A stretch of DNA of 40,692 nucleotides from Fibrobacter sp. (GTDB lineage Bacteria > Fibrobacterota > Fibrobacteria > Fibrobacterales > Fibrobacteraceae). The translations under genes were made by a program, and so were the position numbers. The stretch covers positions 1 to 40,692 of the forward strand of contig JAGDBD010000060.1 in the NCBI GenBank assembly GCA_017959225.1, read 5' to 3'. Within the stretch, counting starts at the first letter, position 1, and each line of letters opens with the position of its first letter. The notes under the pieces are model-generated. The model worked only from the letters and a program-made list of their open reading frames with translations. It was not told the DNA's origin and ran no database searches. This document shows, piece by piece, positions 18,090-25,780 of this stretch.

Positions 18090-18177
18090 ATTTCGTTTTT
18101 GCAAAAAAACAATTGCATATGTACCATTTCGTATCAATTTTTCCATTTTATCGCTTTTATAGCGGTTTCATGCGTAA

Positions 18178-18195
18178 ACGCCTTATTTTAGGCGT
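18178..18195. promoter_or_regulatory. Inverted repeat next to the GH5 promoter, possible operator
   Basis: ACGCCT (18178-18183) and AGGCGT (18190-18195) form an inverted repeat with a TATTTT spacer. It ends one base before the candidate -35 hexamer of the GH5 lipoprotein gene, in the divergent region shared with the outer-membrane operon. A binding site or an upstream hairpin is possible. Confidence 0.35.
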
Positions 18196-18196
18196 C

Positions 18197-18226
18197 TTGA
18201 CATCCATTTAAGTGAAAATTTATTTT
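18197..18226 (+). promoter_or_regulatory. Candidate sigma-70-like promoter of the GH5 lipoprotein gene
   Basis: A perfect TTGACA (18197-18202) and TATTTT (18221-18226) are separated by 18 bases, ending 30 bases before the ATG at 18257. No experiment supports it. Confidence 0.5.
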
Positions 18227-18256
18227 AAGTGCACATTTTATAAGGAGTATCCTGCG

Positions 18257-19447
18257 ATGAAAAAGATTTGGATGCCGCTTTTGGGCGCACTGCTCACCGT
18301 TGCCTGCACAAGCAATGATGGCAAGCTTTCCGCCGCGGAGTCTTCAAGTTCTATTGAAAGTTCCGCAAGCGCTGTCCCCGTGGACTATTCCAAGGGCCGT
18401 GCTATGAACATCCGTTTAGGACGCGGCATTAACCTCGGAAACTCCTGGGATTCCAAATCGTATGCGGGAGACGTTCCGGAAGAGCCTTACAATTACGGTT
18501 ACAACGACGATCTGGATGCCGGATGGGGAAACCCGATTAAAGACGGTGATTTCGAAATCGTCAAAGCAGCCGGTTTTAGCCACGTCCGCATTCCGGTCCG
18601 CTGGCAGCACAATTCAAACCCGGTGACCCACGAAGTGAACCCGGAACGTTTGGCAGGCGTCATCGAAGACGTTCAGCTGGCGATCGATGCTGGGCTTGCC
18701 GTAGTTGTGGATTTCCACTGGTATCAAGAAATGATGGACGCTGCCAACAATTACATCAACGACCCGACAAACAACGCAGCCGCTTACGAAGCCGAAAAAA
18801 CGCATTTTGTTTCGATTTGGACTCAAGTTGCGACCGCATTCGAAAATCAGCACTTCCCGGATTCCCTTCTCGTTCTTGAAATCATGAACGAACCGACGAT
18901 CAAAAACGAAACCGTTTTGAATGACGTTCTGCTCGCGGCTTATAACGCTATCCGCAGTGCCGCTCCGGGCAAAACCATCATGTTCGAATCTTACCACGCG
19001 GCAAAATTCGGCGATCTGGGAGCATTGAACCTTCCGCAAGACGGAAACATCATTTTCTCAGGTCACTATTACGAACCGTACACCTATACCCATGAAGGTC
19101 ACGGATACAATTGCGCCGGCGAAGATACTTACGCATCTACCGCGTCTACGGATATCGCTTCTTACGTGGCGCTTGCCCAAAGGCTTTACCCGGACGTAAA
19201 CGGCGGACACATTCCGATGAACATGGGCGAATTCGGCGTTGCAGCCGGAGCTCGTAGCAGTTGCGGAGACAAAGGTCCAAACGATAAATACTGGGTCCTT
19301 TGGAGCAAAAAAGCCATTGCCGCTGCCGAAAAATACGACATCAGCTGGACTTATTGGGGATTCACCAAGGTGGGCGGATTTGAAGCTTACGACCGTTACA
19401 ACAACGTTTGGTATTCGGGCATTCTGGACGCCTTCTTCCAAAATTAA
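18257..19447 (+). CDS. GH5 family endoglucanase-type lipoprotein
   Basis: 396 residues from ATG 18257; AAGGAG lies 9 bases upstream, and the longer frame from 18212 lacks a site. The lipoprotein signal ends in TVAC (Cys17), followed by a Ser-rich linker (SSSSIESSASA). One GH5 barrel fills the rest: RGINLGNSWD (56-65), HVRIPVRW (109-116), VVDFHWYQE (150-158), the general acid E212 in LEIMNEP, HYYEPY (270-275) and the nucleophile E325 in NMGEFG. The enzyme should cleave beta-1,4-glucan or a related polymer with retention; its subfamily was not determined. It is divergent from the six-gene outer-membrane operon, which suggests common control. Its stop overlaps the convergent lpxA stop by 4 bases and no terminator is visible. 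Confidence 0.92.
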   Translation: MKKIWMPLLGALLTVACTSNDGKLSAAESSSSIESSASAVPVDYSKGRAMNIRLGRGINLGNSWDSKSYAGDVPEEPYNYGYNDDLDAGWGNPIKDGDFEIVKAAGFSHVRIPVRWQHNSNPVTHEVNPERLAGVIEDVQLAIDAGLAVVVDFHWYQEMMDAANNYINDPTNNAAAYEAEKTHFVSIWTQVATAFENQHFPDSLLVLEIMNEPTIKNETVLNDVLLAAYNAIRSAAPGKTIMFESYHAAKFGDLGALNLPQDGNIIFSGHYYEPYTYTHEGHGYNCAGEDTYASTASTDIASYVALAQRLYPDVNGGHIPMNMGEFGVAAGARSSCGDKGPNDKYWVLWSKKAIAAAEKYDISWTYWGFTKVGGFEAYDRYNNVWYSGILDAFFQN

Positions 19448-20202
19448 CGGATAATCGGGCGATTTTCCGCAAAAAACTTTTGAATGGCGAGATCTTCGGA
19501 TTTCGCCATTTCTTTTGCCATTTCTTCCACGGGCCGCTTGGAATGGTAGAATTCCCGGTACAAACGTTCGATTTCTACGATTTTGGATTCCGGAAAACGT
19601 TCCGGGTGTTTGCGCAAAGCGTGCAAATTGACCCCAGCAAAGCGGAGCGGATTACCAAGTGCTTTCACGTACGGTGGAACGTCTTTGTCCACTTTGAGTG
19701 CCGCGCCGATAAAGCTGAACGCGCCGATACGGCAGTTCTGGGTGACGCCTGCTGTACCGCCTAAATTGGCGTGTTCCCCGATTTGAACGTGACCGGCAAG
19801 CTGGACTGCGTTCGATATGATGGCACCGTTTCCGATGCGGCAGTCGTGGGCCACATGGACGTAGGCCATGATGAGCACGTCGTCACCGACTAGAGTCTTG
19901 CCGGTAGCACCTGTGCCGCGGTGGAGAGTCGCATATTCGCGGATCGTCGTGCGTTCCCCGATTTCAAGAGTCGTTTTTTCACCGCTAAATTTCAGATCCT
20001 GGGGAATATTTCCAAGACTTGCGCCGTCAAAAACACGGGTGTCCGCCCCGATTTTTACATAGGGTAGTACATGCACGCGGGATTCGAGAACGACATTTTC
20101 GCCGATTTCACAAAAATCTTCCACAATGCACCAAGGACCGATACAGACGCTTTCGGCAACACGTGCATTTGGGCTTACATAAGCGGAAGGATGAATCATC
20201 AT
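19444..20202 (-). CDS. lpxA: Acyl-ACP--UDP-N-acetylglucosamine O-acyltransferase (LpxA)
   Basis: 252 residues, close to the family norm of about 260. The N-terminal two thirds are hexapeptide repeats of a left-handed beta helix (IHPSAYVSPNA, CIGPWCIVED, EIGENVVLES and others), and the C-terminal helical part follows GNPLRFAGVNLHALRK. The sequence YVHVAHDC carries the catalytic His119 (equivalent to His125 of E. coli) and His116. The enzyme transfers a hydroxyacyl chain to UDP-GlcNAc in the first step of lipid A synthesis, in the cytoplasm. It stands alone here, away from lpxD and fabZ. Two Met codons are adjacent at the start and there is no clear ribosome-binding site. Only 32 bases separate it from the divergent glycosyltransferase gene. 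Confidence 0.93.
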   Translation of the reverse strand: MMIHPSAYVSPNARVAESVCIGPWCIVEDFCEIGENVVLESRVHVLPYVKIGADTRVFDGASLGNIPQDLKFSGEKTTLEIGERTTIREYATLHRGTGATGKTLVGDDVLIMAYVHVAHDCRIGNGAIISNAVQLAGHVQIGEHANLGGTAGVTQNCRIGAFSFIGAALKVDKDVPPYVKALGNPLRFAGVNLHALRKHPERFPESKIVEIERLYREFYHSKRPVEEMAKEMAKSEDLAIQKFFAENRPIIR

Positions 20203-20234
20203 GGCTACAGAATAATAAATATATTTTGCGCGTT

Positions 20235-21344
20235 ATGCTAAGCATCTGCGTTCTCGGAGTCCTCACGGCACTTTATGCCGTCCTTTTTCTGTACTTTTCA
20301 ATTGGCCTTTTGCGGGCCAAGAAAGACCGTGAAAAGCCAGAAAAGCTGTGGACTGTTTCCGTGATCGTTCCACTCCGAAATGAAGAGGAGCATGCAAAGC
20401 GTACTCTCGAAGCTTTGAACGCACAGGATTACACAGGCGAGTGGGAAGTCATTTGTGTGAACGACCGTTCCACAGACAGCACCCCGCAGATTCTAGAAGA
20501 ATTCGCAGCGACTCACCCGAGATTTTCGGTTGTCCACGTTCCCATGGATGCGACCTACCTGGAAAGTCCGAAAAAACGCGCACTGGAAACCGGCTTTAAA
20601 GCGGCGAAATATGAAATTTTAATGACTATGGACGCGGACTGCATTCCTCCGCAAGGATGGGTTCGTTCCATGGCAAACCGTTTCCGCGGGAACATCGCCA
20701 TTGTGCAAGGACCTAAAAAGAATTCCGGTTCACCGGGAATTGTCCACGCCTTTCAAAAACTTGAAACCCTCGGTTATACATCCATTGAAGCGGCCGGTTT
20801 TAGCATGGGGACGCCCATGGTAGCAAGTGCCGCTGCCCTCGCTTACAAAAAAGAGCTGTTCTTTCAAGTCGGGGGCTTTGGAGATCTCGTTCACCTGTCT
20901 TCGGGCGATGACGATATGCTGGTGCACAAGATGATCCATGAGCCGAATGTGGAATTCTGTTACAATCTGGATAAAGACGCCGTTGTGGAAACCGCTCCCG
21001 TCGATACGTTCAAAGGTCTTTTGAATCAACGTGCCCGCTGGTCGAGCAACGGAACGAGCTATACGAACCATTTGTACACGCTCTTTTTGACCCTTATTTA
21101 TTCGTTTTACGTGTGGCTTTTTGTTTCGCCGTGGCTTGCGCTGTTTTTAGGATTTCCCTGGCGCTGGTTTGCAATTCCATTTGCGGTGAAATGCGCTGTG
21201 GACGCTTTGTTTTTGACGATTGGAGCGGTGCGGCTCGGGGAAGTGAAGCTCTTGAAAGCGCTTCCGATGACCGAACTTTTGCAAGTGCCGATTATTGCGG
21301 TGGCAGTTCCACTAGGAATTTTTAAGATATTCCGTTGGAAGTAA
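20235..21344 (+). CDS. Membrane GT2 family glycosyltransferase
   Basis: 369 residues from ATG 20235 (a TTG three codons earlier is also possible; no ribosome-binding site is visible). An N-terminal membrane segment (about 3-22) is followed by a GT2 domain: VSVIVPLRNEEEHA, VICVNDRSTDST, the DxD-type MDADCIPP, GDDDMLVH, and NQRARWSSNG, the Q-x-x-R-W motif of membrane GT2 enzymes related to cellulose or hyaluronan synthases and ceramide glucosyltransferase. Two or more membrane helices lie at the C-terminus. It probably transfers a sugar to a lipid or a growing glycan at the inner membrane; donor and acceptor are unknown. Divergent from lpxA, it may act on the cell envelope. Its end overlaps the convergent cca gene by 23 bases. 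Confidence 0.85.
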   Translation: MLSICVLGVLTALYAVLFLYFSIGLLRAKKDREKPEKLWTVSVIVPLRNEEEHAKRTLEALNAQDYTGEWEVICVNDRSTDSTPQILEEFAATHPRFSVVHVPMDATYLESPKKRALETGFKAAKYEILMTMDADCIPPQGWVRSMANRFRGNIAIVQGPKKNSGSPGIVHAFQKLETLGYTSIEAAGFSMGTPMVASAAALAYKKELFFQVGGFGDLVHLSSGDDDMLVHKMIHEPNVEFCYNLDKDAVVETAPVDTFKGLLNQRARWSSNGTSYTNHLYTLFLTLIYSFYVWLFVSPWLALFLGFPWRWFAIPFAVKCAVDALFLTIGAVRLGEVKLLKALPMTELLQVPIIAVAVPLGIFKIFRWK

Positions 21345-22629
21345 AAAGCGCCCGCTGCATACAAGTTTTGCCAAATTCCAAAGCGGCTTCGCGAGATGCG
21401 ATTTCCCCTTGCAATTGAAGTTCAAATTCCGCTTTTAAAATTTCACCGACCCGTTTACCGGGCTGCAATCCCATTTGAAGCAAGTCCGCGCCTTTTAAAA
21501 GCGGTTCCGGCGAATGGGTAAACACTCCCAGTTCTTCGGCAGCCGTTTTGAACTTTTCAGCAATGCCCGGGCGCAAATCGTCCGAAAGCAAAGGCGTCGA
21601 TTTCAAATAAAGATATGCGAGAAAAAGTCCGTTCTGCTCCACGGACGCTCGGCGCAAAAATTCCCCATTGAAATCTTCTTCTTCGGCATGGTCGAGCAGC
21701 TTTGGAATAAAGCGGAACAGCAGCGGAATTCGCTTGAGCAAATGAACTTCGTTGGTGATGCGAACGAGAAATGCTTGGACTTCTTTCTCGTTTTTTGCAC
21801 CGGACAAAAGCGCTGTAAAAGCCAAAACTTCTTGGGACGTGAGATCGGCAACTTGCGGAAGTTCCCCCGAAATGCTATCGAGAAGATTTCCCAGCTTTTC
21901 AAAAGAACCTTCCAACGGACGAATTTCCGGAAAGAAACATCCCAAATCCATATTCAAATACGCTTGCAGTCCAAGGCTCGGCGTGCCCGGTTTAAGCAGC
22001 CATTTTTTGAATTCTTCAAAAATGCGTTCTGAAGAAAGGTCGGCTAAAGATAGCGAACGGCAAAGTTCCGCCGTTTCCGGTGCAAGGGAAAGTCCAAAGC
22101 GGGAAGCGAACTGCACTCCGCGCAAAATGCGAAGGGAATCTTCCGAAAATGCAGACGATACGTGGCGAAGAATCTTTTTTTCTAAATCCCCTTTGCCATC
22201 ATACGGGTCAGAAAGTTCAAGATCCGGCAAGGAAAGCCCCATGGCATTTACCGTAAAATCGCGACGGCGAGCAGCTTCTTTAAACGTCAAATGCAAATGG
22301 GTTTGCACAAGAAATCCCCGGTGACCTTCTCCAATTTTGCTTTCGGTCCGCGGAAAGGAAAAGTCCAGTTCAAGCCCATGAGTGACGAGGTGCACCACGC
22401 CAAAGGCTTTTCCCACCAGATTCGGGCGTCCGAACTTTTTTAAGACGCTCAAAAGAGTGTCTTGATCGATGTCGTAAACTTCCACGTCAAAATCCCGGGA
22501 CATCCGATCGAGCATCGCATCGCGGACAAAGCCTCCCACGAGGTAACATTTGCCGCCTGCATCACGGATTGCTTCTGCGATCTGAATTAAACGGTGGGGA
22601 ATTTCGGAGCGGACCTTGTCGAGATTCAT
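21322..22629 (-). CDS. cca: CCA tRNA nucleotidyltransferase / poly(A) polymerase family protein
   Basis: 435 residues. Class II nucleotidyltransferase motifs are clear: LVGGFVRDAMLDR (30-42) with metal-binding Asp residues in RDFDVEVYDID (45-55), then RRRDFTVNAMGL, DPYDGKGDLEKKILRHV and EDSLRILRGVQFASRFG. The protein should add or repair the CCA end of tRNAs; some members act as poly(A) polymerases and sequence alone does not separate them. No HD phosphohydrolase motif was noticed in the C-terminal part. The ATG overlaps the stop of the upstream small lipoprotein gene by 4 bases, so they are translationally coupled. It is the last gene of the operon headed by the sigma factor at 25702. Confidence 0.9.
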   Translation of the reverse strand: MNLDKVRSEIPHRLIQIAEAIRDAGGKCYLVGGFVRDAMLDRMSRDFDVEVYDIDQDTLLSVLKKFGRPNLVGKAFGVVHLVTHGLELDFSFPRTESKIGEGHRGFLVQTHLHLTFKEAARRRDFTVNAMGLSLPDLELSDPYDGKGDLEKKILRHVSSAFSEDSLRILRGVQFASRFGLSLAPETAELCRSLSLADLSSERIFEEFKKWLLKPGTPSLGLQAYLNMDLGCFFPEIRPLEGSFEKLGNLLDSISGELPQVADLTSQEVLAFTALLSGAKNEKEVQAFLVRITNEVHLLKRIPLLFRFIPKLLDHAEEEDFNGEFLRRASVEQNGLFLAYLYLKSTPLLSDDLRPGIAEKFKTAAEELGVFTHSPEPLLKGADLLQMGLQPGKRVGEILKAEFELQLQGEIASREAALEFGKTCMQRALFTSNGIS

Positions 22630-22943
22630 TCCGGAGCTCCTACTTCTTCGGCGGGAGCTTTGACGTTTGCAGAATCCGGATTTGCTGTCGAATCCTTTTT
22701 GGAATCGGCGTAAAGTTCATAAATGCTCTTTTTGAATTTGTTCGTCAGCGAATCGGACTTGGCGTATTCTTCCTGTTCCGCGCGACACTGTTCCAATTCT
22801 TCCCGTGTCCATTCCCGTTGATCTGGAGACATTGCCGTGTGATTTAAACGATATTCGATTTCGGCACAGACCGGTTTTTGACGTTGCGAAGCACAGCCCG
22901 CAATCAAAAAGATGGAAAGCAAAACGAGTCCGAACTTTTTCAT
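22626..22943 (-). CDS. Small lipoprotein of unknown function
   Basis: 105 residues. The signal peptide ends in LIAGC (Cys17), a clear lipobox. The mature part is highly charged and helical (SPDQREWTREELEQCRAEQE, KFKKSIYELYADSKKD) with two further cysteines (C26 and C53), and ends in a Pro/Ala/Glu-rich tail. I do not recognise the family. It lies 14 bases after the broken beta-propeller gene and overlaps cca by 4 bases. Confidence 0.75.
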   Translation of the reverse strand: MKKFGLVLLSIFLIAGCASQRQKPVCAEIEYRLNHTAMSPDQREWTREELEQCRAEQEEYAKSDSLTNKFKKSIYELYADSKKDSTANPDSANVKAPAEEVGAPE

Positions 22944-22957
22944 AAGCCCTCAAAGGA

Positions 22958-23542
22958 TCAATGCAGAATGATCAATTTTCCCTGCTTCTTTTTGGAACCT
23001 TTTTTGATAAGGTAATGGTAAAGGCCCGGGGCTACATACACTCCATGGCGATCCTTTCCATTCCACACGACGCGACCTCCGTCCAATTCGCTTCCGGAGA
23101 AGGAACGCACCAAGTGAGCTCCTGCATTGTAAATCGAAATGACAGCGTCTTCCGAAACGTTTTCAAAAGTAACGGATTGTCCAAGGTTTAAACGCAGCGG
23201 ATTCGGGTACACCTTGATTTCCGGGCCTTCCGAAGTCATATAGGCATCGGTTTCCCGCAAATCCGTGCGGAAGTAAGCAGACATGCCGTTCTTGTGAACG
23301 AACCATGCTGTTCCTTGCTTGGTATCGATCGCAACATCGTAAACGATGTCGTTCAAAAGTCCATTGCGCGACACGTATCGGGTCGCTTTCATCGTGTCCG
23401 GGCTACTTGCCGTTTTTTGAATCATGTAAACGCCGCTTCCAATGGTTCCGATCCAAAGTCTGTTGTTCGGGTCTACTTCAATAGAAGAAAGGCTTGCATG
23501 TTCATAAGAAGATGTTTTGTGGGGAGCTTGTACCGAATCCAT
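22958..23542 (-). CDS. C-terminal fragment of interrupted beta-propeller protein, with type IX sorting domain
   Basis: This is the downstream part of one gene split by an in-frame TAG at 23557-23555. If translated alone it would start at ATG 23542 (194 residues), but it has no signal peptide and no good ribosome-binding site. It continues the propeller (SIEVDPNNRLWIGTIGSGVYM, DIVYDVAIDTKQGTAWF) and then has a textbook C-terminal sorting domain: VYPNPLRL, ISIYNAGAHLVRSF, GGRVVWNGKDRHG and GLYHYLIKKG. The FlgD-like fold with VYPNP is the hallmark of cargo exported by Por/type IX secretion. Without fusion to the upstream part it could not be exported. Confidence 0.8.
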   Translation of the reverse strand: MDSVQAPHKTSSYEHASLSSIEVDPNNRLWIGTIGSGVYMIQKTASSPDTMKATRYVSRNGLLNDIVYDVAIDTKQGTAWFVHKNGMSAYFRTDLRETDAYMTSEGPEIKVYPNPLRLNLGQSVTFENVSEDAVISIYNAGAHLVRSFSGSELDGGRVVWNGKDRHGVYVAPGLYHYLIKKGSKKKQGKLIILH

Positions 23543-23554
23543 TCCCGATTCCCA

Positions 23555-25159
23555 CTAGGCAACGGTCGATGCGGTAATCGCCCAAAGACGATTTTCCTTA
23601 TCGAGATCCATATCCACAATCATCTTGTGATCCGGTGTCGGAACAGACATCTTCGACACGATTTTCAATTCCCCACCCGTTTCTGAAATCGGCGTAATGG
23701 TGAAAATATCGAGAACGCCTTGACCGTCCGTCCCTTCCGTCGTTCCTCCGGCGGAATAAAGAATCCATTCCGTACTGTCGTCCGACCAGGCCGAAAGGAG
23801 CGTTCCTCCGAATTTTCCAGAACCGACTTGCCCTGCGCAACTCACACTTCCCGATTCATCGACATAAGCAATGCCATAAGCCGAATTTCCCCAATAGCTC
23901 ACAAGCCAACCCAGACTATCCGGTGCAGGAGTCACCCCAACAGGCACAATGTAATTTGGCAAATATTCTTCGACGCAAGTATGGAGATCCGCTGTCACTT
24001 CGGCCTCTAAATGCATTCCATGGTCCGCATACTGGCGATACCCATACCCCCAGATTCCCACCAGAGTTTTCCCATCGGAAAGGGTCGCCAAATTTTTGAG
24101 CAAACGGGTATAGGCTTCCGTTCCGCCGTAGAATACAATGGGGTTCTCCGGTTCTTGGAATGTCCAAGATTCGCCATCGCTCCAACCGAACTGCCCGTAC
24201 GTAGAATAAACCGTTACACCGCCGTCACCATCGACAAAAGGCGTCGCCACATAGGGATTCATCATGGAGAAATAAGCCCATTCCGAGACATTGGAAGCTT
24301 TAGAGCCGTCGTAACGCCAAACGGAATCTTCCCCGATGAGATAAGCGTAATCTTCTGCCACTGCGATTTGCCGAACTTTGGAACTGTCACCGTTCCACAG
24401 CTGCGGGAACTTCTTGGCGGTCAAAGTATCGCCGAGGGCAACTATCGGGGAAAGGGTTTCGTCAAAGCTCACCGAAACCTTTCCCTTGTTCACAAAAATA
24501 TGCTGGATTTCTGTTTTGGCAGTATCACCGCTCGGGAACGAACCTGCAAAATTCCAGGATTCCGGATCGGCAAGCGTCACATCTTGGGCAAGAGCTTTCC
24601 AGTTCATTTCGCGGTAATAAACTTTAGCCCCTAGCGCCACAAAAAGAGAATCCCCCTGAATGAGCATTGCCGAAGGAGAATTGGATTTTAACGAAGCGTC
24701 CGCAATTCTCGAAATAGAAATCAGGGATTTCCGATCGGCATAGTCGAAGAAAGAAATTTTATCCCGAAAGCCCAAAACCAGAATGGAATCCGCCGTCACG
24801 GCGAGCCCCGGAACAAGATCTTCCCCCACCGAAGCGTAGGAACGATTCAAAATGGCAAACTTTCCATTCCCAAGATATGCCGACACGACACCATTATCGG
24901 AAATCGTCAAAATGTCGCCGGAAGCCGCATGGACAATCCCGTAAATATTTGACGATTCCAGTCCGTCTTCCGAAGTAGAAACGCTGGATGTCCCATCCGG
25001 ATTGATAAAGCGAACCCCGCCATCTGTCGCAAGAATCAGCGTGTTACCGGCAACAGCACCTTCATAAAAATGATCGGTGCGGGAAAAATCAGACCATCCG
25101 CCCGATGCCAAAGCATTGGACACGATCAAAAGAATTAAAGAGCGGAGCAAAAACTTCAC
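23555..25159 (-). CDS. N-terminal part of interrupted secreted beta-propeller protein
   Basis: 534 residues from GTG 25159 to a TAG at 23555. The signal peptide (about 1-19, NALASG) is followed by repeated beta-propeller blades (for example GVRFINPDGTSSVSTSEDGL, IYGIVHAASGDILTISDNG, YAYLIGEDSVWRYDG, FVDGDGGVTVYSTYGQFGW), similar to two-component-regulator propellers and to type IX cargo propellers. After the TAG the same frame stays open to 22958 (WESGM and onwards), so the intact gene would encode 733 residues including the sorting domain. It follows the sigma factor gene by 21 bases and is probably in the same transcript. The start codon is GTG with only a weak AAAGA upstream. Confidence 0.82.
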   Translation of the reverse strand: MKFLLRSLILLIVSNALASGGWSDFSRTDHFYEGAVAGNTLILATDGGVRFINPDGTSSVSTSEDGLESSNIYGIVHAASGDILTISDNGVVSAYLGNGKFAILNRSYASVGEDLVPGLAVTADSILVLGFRDKISFFDYADRKSLISISRIADASLKSNSPSAMLIQGDSLFVALGAKVYYREMNWKALAQDVTLADPESWNFAGSFPSGDTAKTEIQHIFVNKGKVSVSFDETLSPIVALGDTLTAKKFPQLWNGDSSKVRQIAVAEDYAYLIGEDSVWRYDGSKASNVSEWAYFSMMNPYVATPFVDGDGGVTVYSTYGQFGWSDGESWTFQEPENPIVFYGGTEAYTRLLKNLATLSDGKTLVGIWGYGYRQYADHGMHLEAEVTADLHTCVEEYLPNYIVPVGVTPAPDSLGWLVSYWGNSAYGIAYVDESGSVSCAGQVGSGKFGGTLLSAWSDDSTEWILYSAGGTTEGTDGQGVLDIFTITPISETGGELKIVSKMSVPTPDHKMIVDMDLDKENRLWAITASTVA

Positions 25160-25180
25160 TCTTTAATATTACCAAAATCT

Positions 25181-25702
25181 TTAGGACTTTTTTACAAGCT
25201 CCAGCACATTTTGCCGCATTTTTTCCACCGAAACAAGGATTCTTTTTGAAACCGTGGAACGTTTGATACCCGTCATCTCGGAGAGCTCCCCCACCGAAAA
25301 CCCCTTTAAATAATGCAAATCGACCAAAGTCCCCAAACTCGGTGAAATTTTGTCTAGCAAGGAATTTATGTCCTGCTCATCAAAAGTCTGTTGTAAATTG
25401 GCGGAATTTCGCCGTGTTTCGTAATGGTAATACTTTTCACATACGTTTTGCGTGCGTTTGCGGTAACGGATTTCGTCATAACAAATGTTTTCGGCCACAC
25501 GGATCAGCCAACGTTCCGGATTATCCAACTTTCGCACGTCTTCATAATGCGTATGGAGCCGAATGTAAACATTTTGCAGAAGATCCTGTATCGACAACTC
25601 GTCATGGATTCGATACGAACACAATTTGTAAATTTGGTACCGATGACGATTCCAGAATTTCAATATATCTTGATTACGCGCGGGCCCTTGAATACAGGCC
25701 AT
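25181..25702 (-). CDS. ECF-type RNA polymerase sigma factor
   Basis: 173 residues from ATG 25702, chosen because GGAGAGGAG lies 4 bases upstream; a longer frame starts nine codons earlier. Region 2 covers about 15-95 (SIQDLLQNVYIRLH, then NPERWLIRVAENICYDEIRYRKR, the -10 recognition helix area), and region 4 covers about 115-170 (LVDLHYLKGFSVGELSEMTG and IKRSTVSKRILVSVEKMRQN, a helix-turn-helix). These are the two domains of extracytoplasmic-function sigma factors. No anti-sigma gene follows; the next gene encodes an exported beta-propeller protein. Its ribosome-binding site lies within a possible hairpin (25706-25727). Confidence 0.9.
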   Translation of the reverse strand: MACIQGPARNQDILKFWNRHRYQIYKLCSYRIHDELSIQDLLQNVYIRLHTHYEDVRKLDNPERWLIRVAENICYDEIRYRKRTQNVCEKYYHYETRRNSANLQQTFDEQDINSLLDKISPSLGTLVDLHYLKGFSVGELSEMTGIKRSTVSKRILVSVEKMRQNVLELVKKS

Positions 25703-25705
25703 AAA

Positions 25706-25727
25706 GCTCCTCTCCCAATAAAGGAGC
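25706..25727 (-). promoter_or_regulatory. Hairpin covering the sigma-factor ribosome-binding site
   Basis: In the minus-strand mRNA GCUCCU (25727-25722) can pair with AGGAGC (25711-25706) across a 10-base loop that itself contains GGGAG. The AGGAG used for ATG 25702 lies in the stem, so folding would hide it. This is seen in the sequence; a regulatory role is inferred. Confidence 0.45.
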
Positions 25728-25780
25728 ATCCGAAAAGCGATGGGTTAAAGATAAATGCAAAGGAGCGCTTTGTTTTGAAA

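Noticed and set aside
23555..23557. Amber codon reassigned to an amino acid
   Set aside because: The barrel gene at 12812 ends in TAG at the expected place after the terminal Phe, so TAG acts as a stop in this genome. A local nonsense change is simpler.
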